Assembly: GCA_001600175.1 (NCBI GenBank)
Contig: BCJC01000003.1
Span: 682,001-746,000, forward strand
Length of the DNA stretch: 64,000 bases
Direction of reading: 5' to 3'
Origin: Erythrobasidium yunnanense
Lineage: Eukaryota; Basidiomycota; Cystobasidiomycetes; Erythrobasidiales; Erythrobasidiaceae
Shown: piece by piece, positions 1 through 9,862 of the stretch
Position numbering within the stretch: the stretch's first letter is position 1
Layout: each line of letters starts with the position of its first letter
Made by a program: the position numbers and the translations under genes
Notes under the pieces: model-generated
What the model saw: only the letters and a program-made list of their open reading frames with translations
Database searches by the model: none
What the model was told of the DNA's origin: nothing

Positions 1-686
1 GATACTGTAGATGGTAAGAGAAGCAAGGAGAGAGAGAAATTTCGACGAAGGAAAGTCAGAATTGGAGCAGGGTGCAGCTTTTTTAGGGTCCCGCTAAACG
101 GCAGGACTTGCAGGGTCTTGCCGATCTAATAAATATAGTCGATCTCGCAGCTGCGCCAAAGCTGCCCTTAACGTGGTCGGGACAGAGCCGAGATGAAGTC
201 ATGGTACTCCCGCTCAGGAACAGAAAAACGGTTGTCTCTTCTGCTTATATGATCAGCTGCCAAGTAGCTTGCTGTAACAGTCCTGTAACTTCAGAAATGT
301 TGCTGTCAGAAAGGTTGCGGTGAGCAGCGGCCCAGTATTGTCCAGTGGAAATAGTGCCGAGAGCAAATGGGTTAGCTGAGGGGGACGGGAGTATCCTGTT
401 CGCCTACAGATAGCTTCTGGATATATGAGCTATGTAACAGAGTCTTTAGAAAGGAGGCATAGGTGTATCGGGAAATACCGAAGAATCGAACAAAAGAAGC
501 GGACAAGGACCTCGGTAAGGAGCGCGAGCTTTGAAGGGATGACTGTAGAAGAGCGACTGTGCGACAAGAAGGCTATAAGCACACATCCGAACAGCGATCA
601 GACCCTTGGTATGACAAGACTTACAGCGAAGGCTGAAGTTGCCTTTAAGAAGACTCAATACGGGATAAGCAGCTTGCCAGTGACTC
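1..686. other. Intergenic, nothing recognised
   Basis: Both strands hold short open frames, but none shows a domain, signal peptide or convincing codon pattern. The right part lies just past the stop codon of the secreted-protein gene and probably contains its 3' end. Confidence 0.5.
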
Positions 687-1467
687 CTAGGCATGTATTA
701 CTGCAGATCGTTTGGCCTGTCTCTCCTTGATGTAGGCAGGCATCTTGGCGCGTCTTCCATTTACAGCAGCGGATGCTTGAAGGACACATCTGCCAGTTGG
801 AGCATCGTAGAAGAAGCCAGTGGGGCAGTCACAGCTGCATGTTCCATTCGAGCATGTAGGAGTAGCTCCAGCCGGGCAGACGCAGCTGACTCGCTGCAGT
901 TGATCAAGATGCAGGAAATGTCAGAGATGGGTTGAGAAGGCTGCAAGCCAATAAGAACACACCTGAACAGGGACGAGATCCACATCTACGTCGGCTACGG
1001 GCCCGCCAACGATATTGACGATTTGATTAAAGGAGTCGGCAGCAGGGTCGACTGTAGCCCTAATAGCAGCGAAAGCCTCGATGTCGGCGATTGCATCTGC
1101 TTCCAGGTCTACAGGGAACTCGATGGCGCCTGTCGATCATATGGCTTCAGCAAGAGCCCAAAACCCTACAAAAGAACGGAAAAACGAGGCGCAACTCACC
1201 AACTGCCACATTTGCATCAACACAGAGACAGACGTCGAGGTTGACTCTGAGCTCTGCTTCAAGGACGCTGATAGGGCCAACAGCTACGCTAGCGGTAGCT
1301 GTCTCGACGAAACGTACGACAGCGAGAACGTTGGCATTGACGTCTGGTCCCTGTGTAGCAGGGCACTCTGCAGTGGACGCGAGAGCTCGTACATCTAGTG
1401 CATCTGTTTGAGCGGCTGCCAGTCCTGCCAGGGAAGCGAAAGCGATGATGGTCTTGAGGGCGAACAT
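687..1467 (-). CDS. Secreted cysteine-rich EGF-like small protein
   Basis: Three exons (1200-1467, 963-1129, 687-893) joined by introns with GTGAGT and GTGTGT donors give about 213 residues. The N-terminus is a clear signal peptide (MFALKTIIAFASLAGLAAAQ), so the product is predicted to be secreted. The middle is acidic and Val/Ala-rich. The C-terminal third carries closely spaced cysteines (CVCPAG, then CSNGTCSCDCPTGF) that look like an EGF-type disulfide module. All splice phases agree (1 then 0), and the reading frame closes only when the introns are removed, which supports the model. A TATA-like box lies about 170 bp upstream. The function is unknown; a cell-wall or host-interaction role is inference from secretion and cysteine content only. 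Confidence 0.75.
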
Positions 1468-2486
1468 GCTTCGTCCTTGTTGTGGGTTGTTGATGGGATG
1501 GATGATTGTTAGGAATGTTCAAAAGAGCGTGATATAAATGAATGTGGTTGTGAAAGAGTGTGAGGTCAATTGCAGTGGGAGAAGCGTTGTCGAAGAGAAT
1601 GAAGGAAAGGGAATAGGCAAACGTGCGAGTAGCATTTTATACCTGTTTGCTGGACTTGGGATGCCGTTAGAGTGCAACACAACAAGCCACATGTCTCGCG
1701 CTTGTATGACTACAAGACGTCACTCGCTCCACGTACACTCCCGTCTCGCAGGGCAGGCGATGCTTCATCGGAAAGCCTGAGTTAGTATATGTTGTGGTAG
1801 ATGTTGAGGAGAAGTCAAGGAGGAAAGTCCGTTCGGCTGTCACTTCTGCTTGTCAGGCAGCTCTTTCCAAGGTTTTGTATTTTTTCGCATGCGAGACACG
1901 CGCCGTATCGGTGATGTCACGGTACGAATCTTATTTCTTGATGTTATGGAATATGTTTTCGTCAATAGGAAGCCGCTTGGCATGTCGAAGAGGAAGGTTG
2001 ACTTTGTTTGTCCGTACGGAGGGCCATGCCTCGGAAAACGCGATCAACCGAAGGTTTCAGAGTTGGCACCCGCTGTACTTTGTTATATCCGATACTGTAG
2101 CACTACGTCATGCTCCGTACTTGATAGATCTTACTTGTTTTCTGCATTGTTTGTTATGTACTGTTCTTGTTCTTGCAGTGTGGAGATACTGCAGGCTGTC
2201 AAGCTTGCTAGCGAGGTACCCGCTATACGAGCTGTCTGAAGGATTGCTTGGATACTGCATACGTATACGATAGGAGAGTACGAGCGACATGTTTCTGTAA
2301 GCTCCGCTCGCATGTTTGTTGACAGGTCGGATAGCAATAGGCCGGGACCTTGCAGTAACTTGACGAATACGTAGAGGGTGCAGCATGAGATATAGTGATG
2401 CATTGGGGTATGCCATCTGCTTGAAATGTTGGTTGAATCCGCGTCTCTTTCGCCTTGTTGACATTGACCGTCGACTTGCTCTGAGT
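1468..2486. other. Intergenic region between divergent genes
   Basis: This region separates two genes that point away from each other and should hold both promoters. Open frames up to about 159 codons occur on the plus strand, but their composition is rich in Cys, Arg and Tyr with no domain, so I treat them as chance. Confidence 0.5.
1634..1641 (-). promoter_or_regulatory. TATA-like box of the secreted-protein gene
   Basis: Reading on the minus strand the sequence is TATAAAAT, about 170 bp before the start codon at 1467. Position and sequence fit a core promoter; there is no expression evidence. Confidence 0.45.
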
Positions 2487-3931
2487 ATGGATCCGCCTGA
2501 GCAAGCTGAGAGTAGCAAGGGAAGTATCGACAGCGATGGACAGGAAGCAGCAGGAACCTCATCCAGGGAAGAAGCAGGGCAGAGCGATGGGGACGTGACT
2601 GGCCATCAGGAAGATGAGGGAGAAGCTGGAGCAGAGGCAAAGGAAACGAGCAACAATGACAATAACTATCAGCAAGACAAGCAAGACAACGATGCACAAG
2701 ATAATGGAGATGATGATGAAGAGACAGCGCGCAAAGGGCCAGCAGCAGCAGCCGTCATCGAGACACCTCTCGCACCTTCGCGTACTCTGGTCGGCGGGCT
2801 CATCGCATCCTCCAAGTCAATGAAGCCAGTCCGTTCTCCTCTGAGTGGTAGACCATCCAATCACATTGCTCCTTCCTCTTCTGTTGCTACTCCTTCCAAA
2901 TCATCATCATCATCCTCTCTCGCCAAATCTGCTATCACTCCCTTCCGCACTTCGACATCTTCAAGCACTCCGTCAGTAACGCGTAGATCATCCGCAGCTT
3001 CTTCGGCAGCTCTCAAGAAACCATTTCGCTCTCCAGTCGTGTCACGTGCGCCTGCGAAAGGCACTGAGCAGAATACACCATCTATCAGTGAAGATGCCGC
3101 ATCCTCCAGTATGACTAGCTTCCAGTTGTCCACCGCCCTACCCGCCTTGGAACGCCGTCTCGCTCTCCTCAAGAACGCTAAGAGGCTATTAGCTGCGAGA
3201 GAACAGAACGAAGATGTAGCAGATAATACAGCACACATCAGAGTCCTGTCTGAGAAATGGCTAGCCGCTGGGAGAGAAGCTGCAGATATGCTATATGATC
3301 TCACAAAAGACGCCTATGATAATCTCGACAACGATGAAAGGCAGAAGAACGGCGGCTCCCTGAACAACACTAGCAAGAAGAGCAATAATGGGTATCAGAA
3401 TCAGTCGAACGGTTGGGGCTGGGATATAAAGAACGAAGAGGAAGAGAAGCAAGCTCGCATAAAAGCGGAAATTGACGCGATGGACGATGAGCAGCGCGAG
3501 GAATATATGGAAAGCGTAGAGAGGGAAGAAGAGCGCAATCCTCTTCCGGAAATCAGTGAATTGACAAGCATAAAGAACAAGAAGAGACCGAGTGCTACAG
3601 ATTCGGATAAGCGCGATGAAGAAAGGAGGAAGAGAGCCAGGCTCGAAGAGCAGCGACAGGAGGACGATCAGAATGAGGCCGAGTACCGATCGCCGCCTCC
3701 TGAACAGCCAGAAGAAAATGAGGAAGAAGAAGCTTCGGATACGGAGCCCATCGATGATCCGCTTAAGCGAGGAATGGCTAGAATGCTGACGCAGACTGGA
3801 ATAGAGTGAGTCTCGCTTCCCCTTCGCTAGTATTGCGGCCGAACTGACGAGCTTCGACCTTTAGCATCAAAACGCTCGGCTGGGATGCTGTGAAAGAAGA
3901 ATGGGACTCTTCGACCGAAATATTAGCGTGA
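2487..3931 (+). CDS. SFR1: Sfr1/Mei5-like recombination repair protein
   Basis: Two exons (2487-3805, 3865-3931) encode about 461 residues. The intron has a GTGAGT donor and a TTTAG acceptor and restores the frame for a short conserved tail. The first 200 residues are low-complexity, acidic, then Ser/Pro-rich. Around residues 210-275 lies a helical segment (LERRLALLKNAKRLLAA, later VLSEKWLAAGREAADMLYDL) that matches the Mei5/Sfr1 coiled-coil pattern. The C-terminus GIDIKTLGWDAVKEEW fits the short motif that ends Sfr1 proteins. Family members pair with Swi5 to help Rad51/Dmc1 form filaments in homologous recombination; that role is transferred from the family. An in-frame ATG also exists at 2385, but the 2487 start gives a more typical N-terminus. 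Confidence 0.68.
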
Positions 3932-4091
3932 TCTTCACCCTTGTAGCAGCTGCCATCTGTGCGTTAAGTAGGGTTGCAGTGCTAGAAACAGTGCAGTGCC
4001 TATGTATCATAGACTTATACCGAAACTACCAAAAATAGAGCAAGCCAATGTACAAAATGCTATACTTACACTGCAACACTGCTCCTACTTG

Positions 4092-6524
4092 TCAATCATG
4101 GCTGCGTGTCCGCGTACTCGTCCATGGCGGCAGGAGTCTGCCCAGCGTATTTTTCGCCTGTCCCGACGTCGACCCTGCTCGCTGAGGCGATGAAGTCCCA
4201 TCGTTCCTCTTCGGTATCGAATGCGAGGAGCTCGATCTGCGCACGCCATTCCTCCCCGATTCACCAGATATCGTAGGCGACAGAGGCGATTCCAGAGCCG
4301 GTTCTTCATGCCATGGATCAGCTGCTCCTACATATATATCTCCCGCTAGACTTCTCTTCCTCCTATGTCTGTAATTCAAGACATCTCTATCTCGGCCTGC
4401 TGTTGAGCTAGCTAGCACAGTAGAGCCATTCCCTTCGCTTGCTGTGCGATTTAGGTGAATAGGTCTGTTGGGAGAAGAAGCGGCAGCTTCGTCCATTCGA
4501 GCAAGCATACTATCGTCGCTTGTGGGCGATCGGACGATGAATAAATCGTCGGAACGGGAATGCGAATGACCAGTCTTGATGCGTGGTATGCTGGGTATGA
4601 TACTTGCTGTGTTTCGCCGTTGATGCAGTCGATCGTGGACAGCACCTTGTGGACGTAGTGCAAATCCAGGTGATGAAGCTGCTATCCCGACGCTGAAGCC
4701 TCGTGGAGGAGCAGCTTGGTCTGCCAAGAAAGACTGATATAGATGGGCTATCCGGCTCTTGAGGTCGTTGTACGTCTCCTCCTGATGACCACCTTCTTCA
4801 TCATCGTGGTCAAAGTCTGCCTCGTCTATACTGTTGTCTCCCAGTAATCGGTTTGATTCGCCTACTTCATCGACATCCTCCCTTTCTGTCAGGCTTACAT
4901 CTCCTTCTTCACTGTCGGATGACTTCAAGCTGACAATCCAGACTCCACCGAGCAGGACGACTATTCCTAAGCACATCAAGCCGATTTGAAGAGGCGACAG
5001 AAGCGCCCATTGATTGTAGTAAGCTGTCATATGACTTAATCAGGGATTGTTTGATGCTTGAGTAAGCGAGACCACTCACTCAGGCCGCTGAAGATGGAGC
5101 TGAGGTTGTAGAAACAGAACGCGAGCGGGCATATCAGAGTCGGCCCGACTAGGCGTAGACTCTTGTTCAGATACCATAGCTTTGGAACCAACGATCAGAA
5201 CGATCTCTATCCTGCAGCGTGAAATACCTACCTGGAAAAGCTCGCAAACGAGAAGCGCCAAGACGATCATCCAGCTTTCCCATCTCTTGAACTGGTTATT
5301 TCCCATGACAGTCAAGATGAGAAGCTCAATCCCCGTCTTCGCGAAGAGCAGACATAGTCCGGACAGCGTGCCGCTCGCAGACCCATACGCAATGCCCAAC
5401 CATAGTCGGTATTGCTGAGCTTTGTCATCGGCCAAGCGCGGACGAATGCTTGAAGACCGTCTGCCGCTTCCCTTGATCTTTGCCTCGCTAGCGTCGCCAT
5501 GGTCATGCGTATTGGCTGTCGGCGAACGGTAGGAATTGACACCGAAGCTAACATGCCGCGATCCTGGCTTTCTGCTCTCGATAGGGGAGTGCGCAGCATC
5601 GCCTCGGACAGGCGTCGCTCCAGGGGATGGAAGAGGAGGGCCTTGGGTCGCGTCTGGCAGGTTATCTGTATTGATAGCCAGATATGCAGGAGGAGTGCTC
5701 CATCGTCTTGCTTTGCGATTTCTTCGGCTAGCCTGGCTTGACGTACGTCTACCTCCTTCTAGATCATCATCTTCGTCTTCTGACGAGGTCGGTAGAGCGA
5801 TGTAGACGTCTTGCATGTTCTTTTCCAAGCGAGCTTCCGACATGTGCGCGACCGCCACGATCGCAATGATGATGGCGAACTGCAGACTTATCCAGACGAT
5901 AAACTTGGGGCGCGTGTAGAGGGCTAGTAGCTCTTCAAGCGTATGCGTAACATCGGGTACGACTCCAAAGATGGCGATTAGGACCGCTCCGCCAGCAATG
6001 AGCACGGTGCCTGTCGATACACACAATGAGCTGACATTCATCTAGTACTGAAGATGGACGTACCAATGACGAGGTAATGCGAAAAGATGTCGCCAAGCAG
6101 GATGCGCGCGAAGAAGGCATTCCAGAGTAGCGAGACCTGGATGGCCAAGAGAGGTCAAATATAGCATATGGAGTATGATGCTAGGCGACTGACTGCTCCA
6201 AGCGGTGCGAGTACGACTATAGGCAGAGCGCCTATTTGAAAGACGGAGCCCGTGATGTTGGTAGTGAGATAGATGGTGAAGCCAAGGAGCCAGAGGGGAC
6301 GCTGCCAGTCTCTACGTCGTAAGCTTGCGGGAGTCGCTTCATTCTGGAGGTGACTTTTGCGCTGGATCGTCAGGCCTTTCGCGCTCTTGTCAATAAACAC
6401 GTCCGACCGTTCAAGTCTCGATGAGATGCCCACCTAATGACTGCACCAGACTGCACGCAAGAGCAACGATGACTCCTGTAGCTATCGAAATCGGCGGCGG
6501 CGCGCCAGACGTTTCACCTCCCAT
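4092..6524 (-). CDS. NIPA/DUF803-like magnesium transporter family protein
   Basis: A multi-exon gene read leftward from ATG 6524. The first exon ends in SLG and the second starts LTIQRKSHL, the typical join after the first helix of NIPA proteins; the intron between is 6376-6433. Further exons give hydrophobic segments (ALPIVVLAPLGA, LLWNAFFARILLGD, LIAGGAVLIAIFGVV, FAIIIAIVAVA, LLILTVMG, MCLGIVVLLGGVWIV), so about nine membrane helices are expected. A hydrophilic loop of roughly 130 residues sits between helices and a Ser-rich tail of about 260 residues follows the last helix. Family members are Mg2+ transporters at plasma or endosomal membranes; substrate here is inference. The last intron joins SGL to TYYNQWALLSP at 5023. 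Long loop and tail look disordered and are probably regulatory. Confidence 0.8.
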
Positions 6525-7380
6525 CTTGGGCTGGTCCCTGCAGCTCCAGCTCCCAACGAGCTATCGCAAGTCGTCGATGCCAGCCAGAAGCACCAGCTCT
6601 CGTTGATGTCCTTGATGTTGACCTCGGTACGATAAAGACCAAAGTCCAATGCTGTGCTGGTGTCTTTCAGTGGTTCAGAGTCTGAAGAGCTGGCACTGAA
6701 CCTCGGCAGACTGACAAGCTGGCTGAATTCGAGAGCAGCTCGGCCATCTTCAATAACATTATCGAACAGTCGTGCATATCAGCCCGCTCGGCACCTTTGA
6801 CCCGTCTACGGCAAGTGTTCAATGAGTCCTCGCGGTCGTCATGCACTCTCGCTGGAATGATTCCCTCTCTCACATATGATCGGAAGCTAGCTGTAGATAG
6901 TTGCATACTGTCTCGCTGTGCGTCTCTTACATCTTTCCGGACTGTGAATCCTGCATGCACTGCGATATACTCGCACCTCTGTCGACGGAGCCCCTACCAT
7001 GACACCCTCTTGCGCATTGTTAGCTCATCGTGGTGCAGAGACAACGCGGACTGGAAGCTGCACCGCCCTCTGGCGAGCTGCGACAAAGGTGAATCTCGCG
7101 CGGAAGGGTAGAAAGGCCTTGGACATCGGCGGTTGGGCTGTAAGGGAAGGATGCAAGGCGTTAGGCGCAAGTCCGCTTCCTTTGCTCCCTCGCTGCCAGT
7201 GAGTCCGCTCTGCCTCTCTCAGGAGCGTACAAGAGCCTGCATTCAGTCAGCCATCCTCTCTCTCTTCTGCTTTCTTTTCCAAACGGCTCTACTCTGTCAG
7301 CGACAGTGGGATCTACATCTTAGCATCCCAATCCCCACAGAAAACCTCCAAGCTTCATCTCGAAGTCCTGCCACAGCATA
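6525..7380. other. Intergenic region between divergent genes
   Basis: Upstream of both the NIPA-like gene and the small Cys-rich gene. Short open frames exist on both strands without recognisable content. The last 150 bp are pyrimidine-rich, as expected for a fungal transcription start region. Confidence 0.45.
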
Positions 7381-7698
7381 ATGTCTAGCGACGGGCAATT
7401 ATGTACTGCCCAGTGCGGCCGGACAGTCAGTTGGATAAGTGGACTCGGAAGCTACAGATGCAACAGCAACCACGTCTCTAATGGGCCTGGAGTCTGTGCA
7501 CACAGATGCATTGGGGTCATGCAATGGTGGCCTGATTACCATGCATGGATTTGTCACCTCAACTCTGGGCATCGCGCTACGATGTCGGCCATTTACACCA
7601 TCTGTAAGCGCCGCAATCACGACACTGATCACAAAAAGGACAGACAGGGCAAGACCAAGTACTACAAGTGCGAGGACTGCGAGTACGAGGGCAAGTGA
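7381..7698 (+). CDS. Small Cys/His-rich protein of unknown function
   Basis: A single open frame of 105 residues with start context ATAATGT. It contains many cysteines and histidines: CTAQCG near the N-terminus, CNSNH, CAHRC, and a C-terminal CEDC. Such spacing suggests metal binding, perhaps one or two zinc knuckles, but I do not recognise the family. The N-terminus lacks a signal peptide. The frame is short, so a chance frame cannot be excluded; cysteine pairing and the charged Lys-rich end argue for a real gene. Confidence 0.45.
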   Translation: MSSDGQLCTAQCGRTVSWISGLGSYRCNSNHVSNGPGVCAHRCIGVMQWWPDYHAWICHLNSGHRATMSAIYTICKRRNHDTDHKKDRQGKTKYYKCEDCEYEGK

Positions 7699-8066
7699 AA
7701 AGGCTCCGATTGGCGGTATCTAGCGACCGCAACGTTCAAAAAGCTAAGAAGCTGTGCACTGTCTCCCTCGCTATATGTACCATGTAAAGAGGTAGCTTTC
7801 TTACTTTCTTAGGCATCTTCTGCATCGAAACCTCTTCCTCTTGATCTCAGAATTATGCTTGTCATCATTGAATTCAGCTTCTCGTTGCATTAGCATGAAG
7901 CTGCCTATGCTTCGACTCTGTCACCACCCCGGCCACTCGATGCAGTATACGGCTTGCCTCGGTCCGATCGACAACGGGAGCCTTTCGACTATTACATCAG
8001 CATTCAGCATCAGATTCCAGGAAACGGACGTCGCCCTCTCTGCTGAATTCTGCACGCCAAAAGCTG
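7699..8066. other. Intergenic, 3' region and promoter
   Basis: Short space between two co-directional genes. Nothing beyond a pyrimidine-rich stretch around 7800-7850 was seen. Confidence 0.45.
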
Positions 8067-8747
8067 ATGAGCGGAGAAGAAGTCCAATATGCCTGCCTGT
8101 ATTTCGGGTTCGCATCCAATCTTTCTGCACGCACAATGAAGCAGCGATGTCCAGAGAGCGCATACTGCGGTCTTGCACGCTTGGACGGCTGGAAGTGGAT
8201 CATAAATGATACCGGCTATGCGTGAAGCCTGTCCCCGCTATTCTGACTTTCCTTCCCCGCTCACACTCCCAATCCTGCAGAAATATCATACCTTCACCGG
8301 ACGATGTGGTCTACGGAGGCCTCTTCTTCCTGACAGCTAGAGACGAAGCAGCTCTGGACCGTTCGGAAGGCATCTCATGGCTTTATTCCAAGGAGCGCCT
8401 TAAGGTCACACGTCTTAATGGTACAGGACTAGCCATGACCCGCCCGGACGGGTCAGCGCAAGTTGTGGAGGCCACGGCCTATGTAGACGCCCAGCGGACG
8501 AGTTCTGGGAAGATCAATCAGGAATACATCATATGGGTTAATAGAGCTGTTTGTCGACCAACAATCAAGCTCCTCATCCTCCACTTACAGTCGTTTTCAG
8601 GTCCGTGACGCGGCGGAAGATGGCCTGCCTGCAGAATACACGGAGAAATACATACGCCCTTTCGCACCGGCTCGCGAAGAGACAGAAGCTGAAGCAAGCA
8701 CTATTATGCTGGTATCTGCAAATAATAAGCCAGCTGGAAGACTCTGA
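8067..8747 (+). CDS. Gamma-glutamylcyclotransferase-like (AIG2/GGCT fold) protein
   Basis: Three exons (8067-8221, 8281-8548, 8601-8747) give about 189 residues with consistent phases. Near the N-terminus the sequence YFGFASNLSARTM corresponds to the YxxYGSNL substrate-binding loop of GGCT proteins; here Tyr-Gly is replaced by Phe-Ala. DTGYAN then leads into VVYGGLFFLTARDEAALDRS followed by EG, which matches the strand and the catalytic-glutamate segment (LDRxEG). The third exon starts at the family's NRAVRDA-GLP helix. GGCT-type enzymes cleave gamma-glutamyl amino acids or glutathione to 5-oxoproline. Activity here is not certain because the glycine-rich loop is altered. The next gene follows on the same strand after about 250 bp. 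Confidence 0.72.
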
Positions 8748-8997
8748 CAAGCTGCCAGCGTCTCCCATATGTCATGCAAGGCAACGGACGCGTAGATTGG
8801 TCTGCTTTTGGCAGTGGTCGAGGACTTGATGCGCTCGACAAGACGAAGCAAGAGCAGCTTGCGTGAGGATGAACCGAAGGTAATCTTCGTGTTGTGAAGC
8901 CCTCTTGTACCTTAGTCTCACTCCATCTGGCCACCTAGCATTATTACATTATCTGCATCGGATTCATCTGCGACTATTCAAGGCCTAGTCTCCGTCA

Positions 8998-9719
8998 ATG
9001 CCTCCTCCTCGTGATGCTCACGAAATCGCTTCGCCCTTGTAAGGCCAAACGCGAGCCACGACTACCTGGACAGAAGCTGAATGCATCACACGCAGCATCC
9101 GCAAAGAATCCAGTTCTACAATCACTGGTACCTACATTGTGGACGTTGCGACCGTCAAGCCCTCGCCAGATGTTCAGCTGAGCTCGATCAACGGGATCAT
9201 CGATACGACTCTCTACTTCAAGGGAGGTCTACCACGTCAGATCGGAGTTGGTGTGACGACTACCAACGGACACATCCGCCTTGCCTTGCCCGAGCAGCAG
9301 CATGCCCAGCGTCTGGATATACGCGTGCGAACTGTCAATGGTGCGCGCGTCAGCTCAATCCTGACAACAGAGGTCTCATATGCGTGCATAATACAGGCCG
9401 TATACATCTGCTACTCCCAAGAACGTACCAAGGTCTGCTGACCTCTTCCACCACCTCTGGCCGAACTATCTTTTCCGATGCTCTCATTGACAATAGCCAG
9501 CTTATTGAGACCGACGGTCGCAAAGTCGTCTATCGCATTCAGCCCGAGAAGGCAGACGAGAAGATGTCAGAGGATGGTAAGGTTTCACTCGAGGACAGCT
9601 GCATCATTTTCGACGTCAATGCGAACATCTTGGTCGAGTATTACGGAGAAGACTTCAGCTGGGAGAACTTCTTAGACTCGAAAATCACTCAGCACGGCTG
9701 TCCGTGTGTGATAAGTTAG
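8998..9719 (+). CDS. DUF7330-type protein with C-terminal CaaX prenylation box
   Basis: Three exons (8998-9038, 9096-9340, 9397-9719) yield about 202 residues. Without splicing the region looks frameshifted, but introns 9039-9095 (GTAAGG donor) and 9341-9396 (CTGAC branch, ATACAG acceptor) restore one frame. The product begins MPPPRDAHEIASPF and continues SSSTITGTYIVD, followed by repeated beta-strand units: SSINGIIDTTLYF, TTTNGHIRLALP, RTVNGRIHLLLP and TTSGRTIFSD. This is the repetitive adhesin-like beta pattern of basidiomycete DUF7330 proteins. The protein ends HGCPCVIS, and CVIS is a canonical CaaX farnesylation box with a second cysteine suited to palmitoylation. There is no signal peptide or membrane helix. 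I infer an intracellular protein tethered to a membrane by lipid. Function is unknown. Confidence 0.75.
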
Positions 9720-9862
9720 CACGGTACAAGCGAGATCGAAATGGAGCCTGTCAGTCGGTGTGATCTTTGGGCGCTCTGCAGTCAGACATCATTAGTGCAG
9801 GAGTTTCAAGAATATGATAAGTTGATGTAGCGAAAAGCGAAGTACTACGATACAGAGTTGGT

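Noticed and set aside
1794-2273. 159-codon open frame in the first large spacer
   Set aside because: Unusual composition, no start context, no domain, and it overlaps antisense frames of similar length.
9300-9440. Apparent frameshift in the DUF7330 gene
   Set aside because: A 56-nt intron (9341-9396) with CTGAC branch and ATACAG acceptor joins TVNG to RIHLLLP in phase, so the gene is intact.
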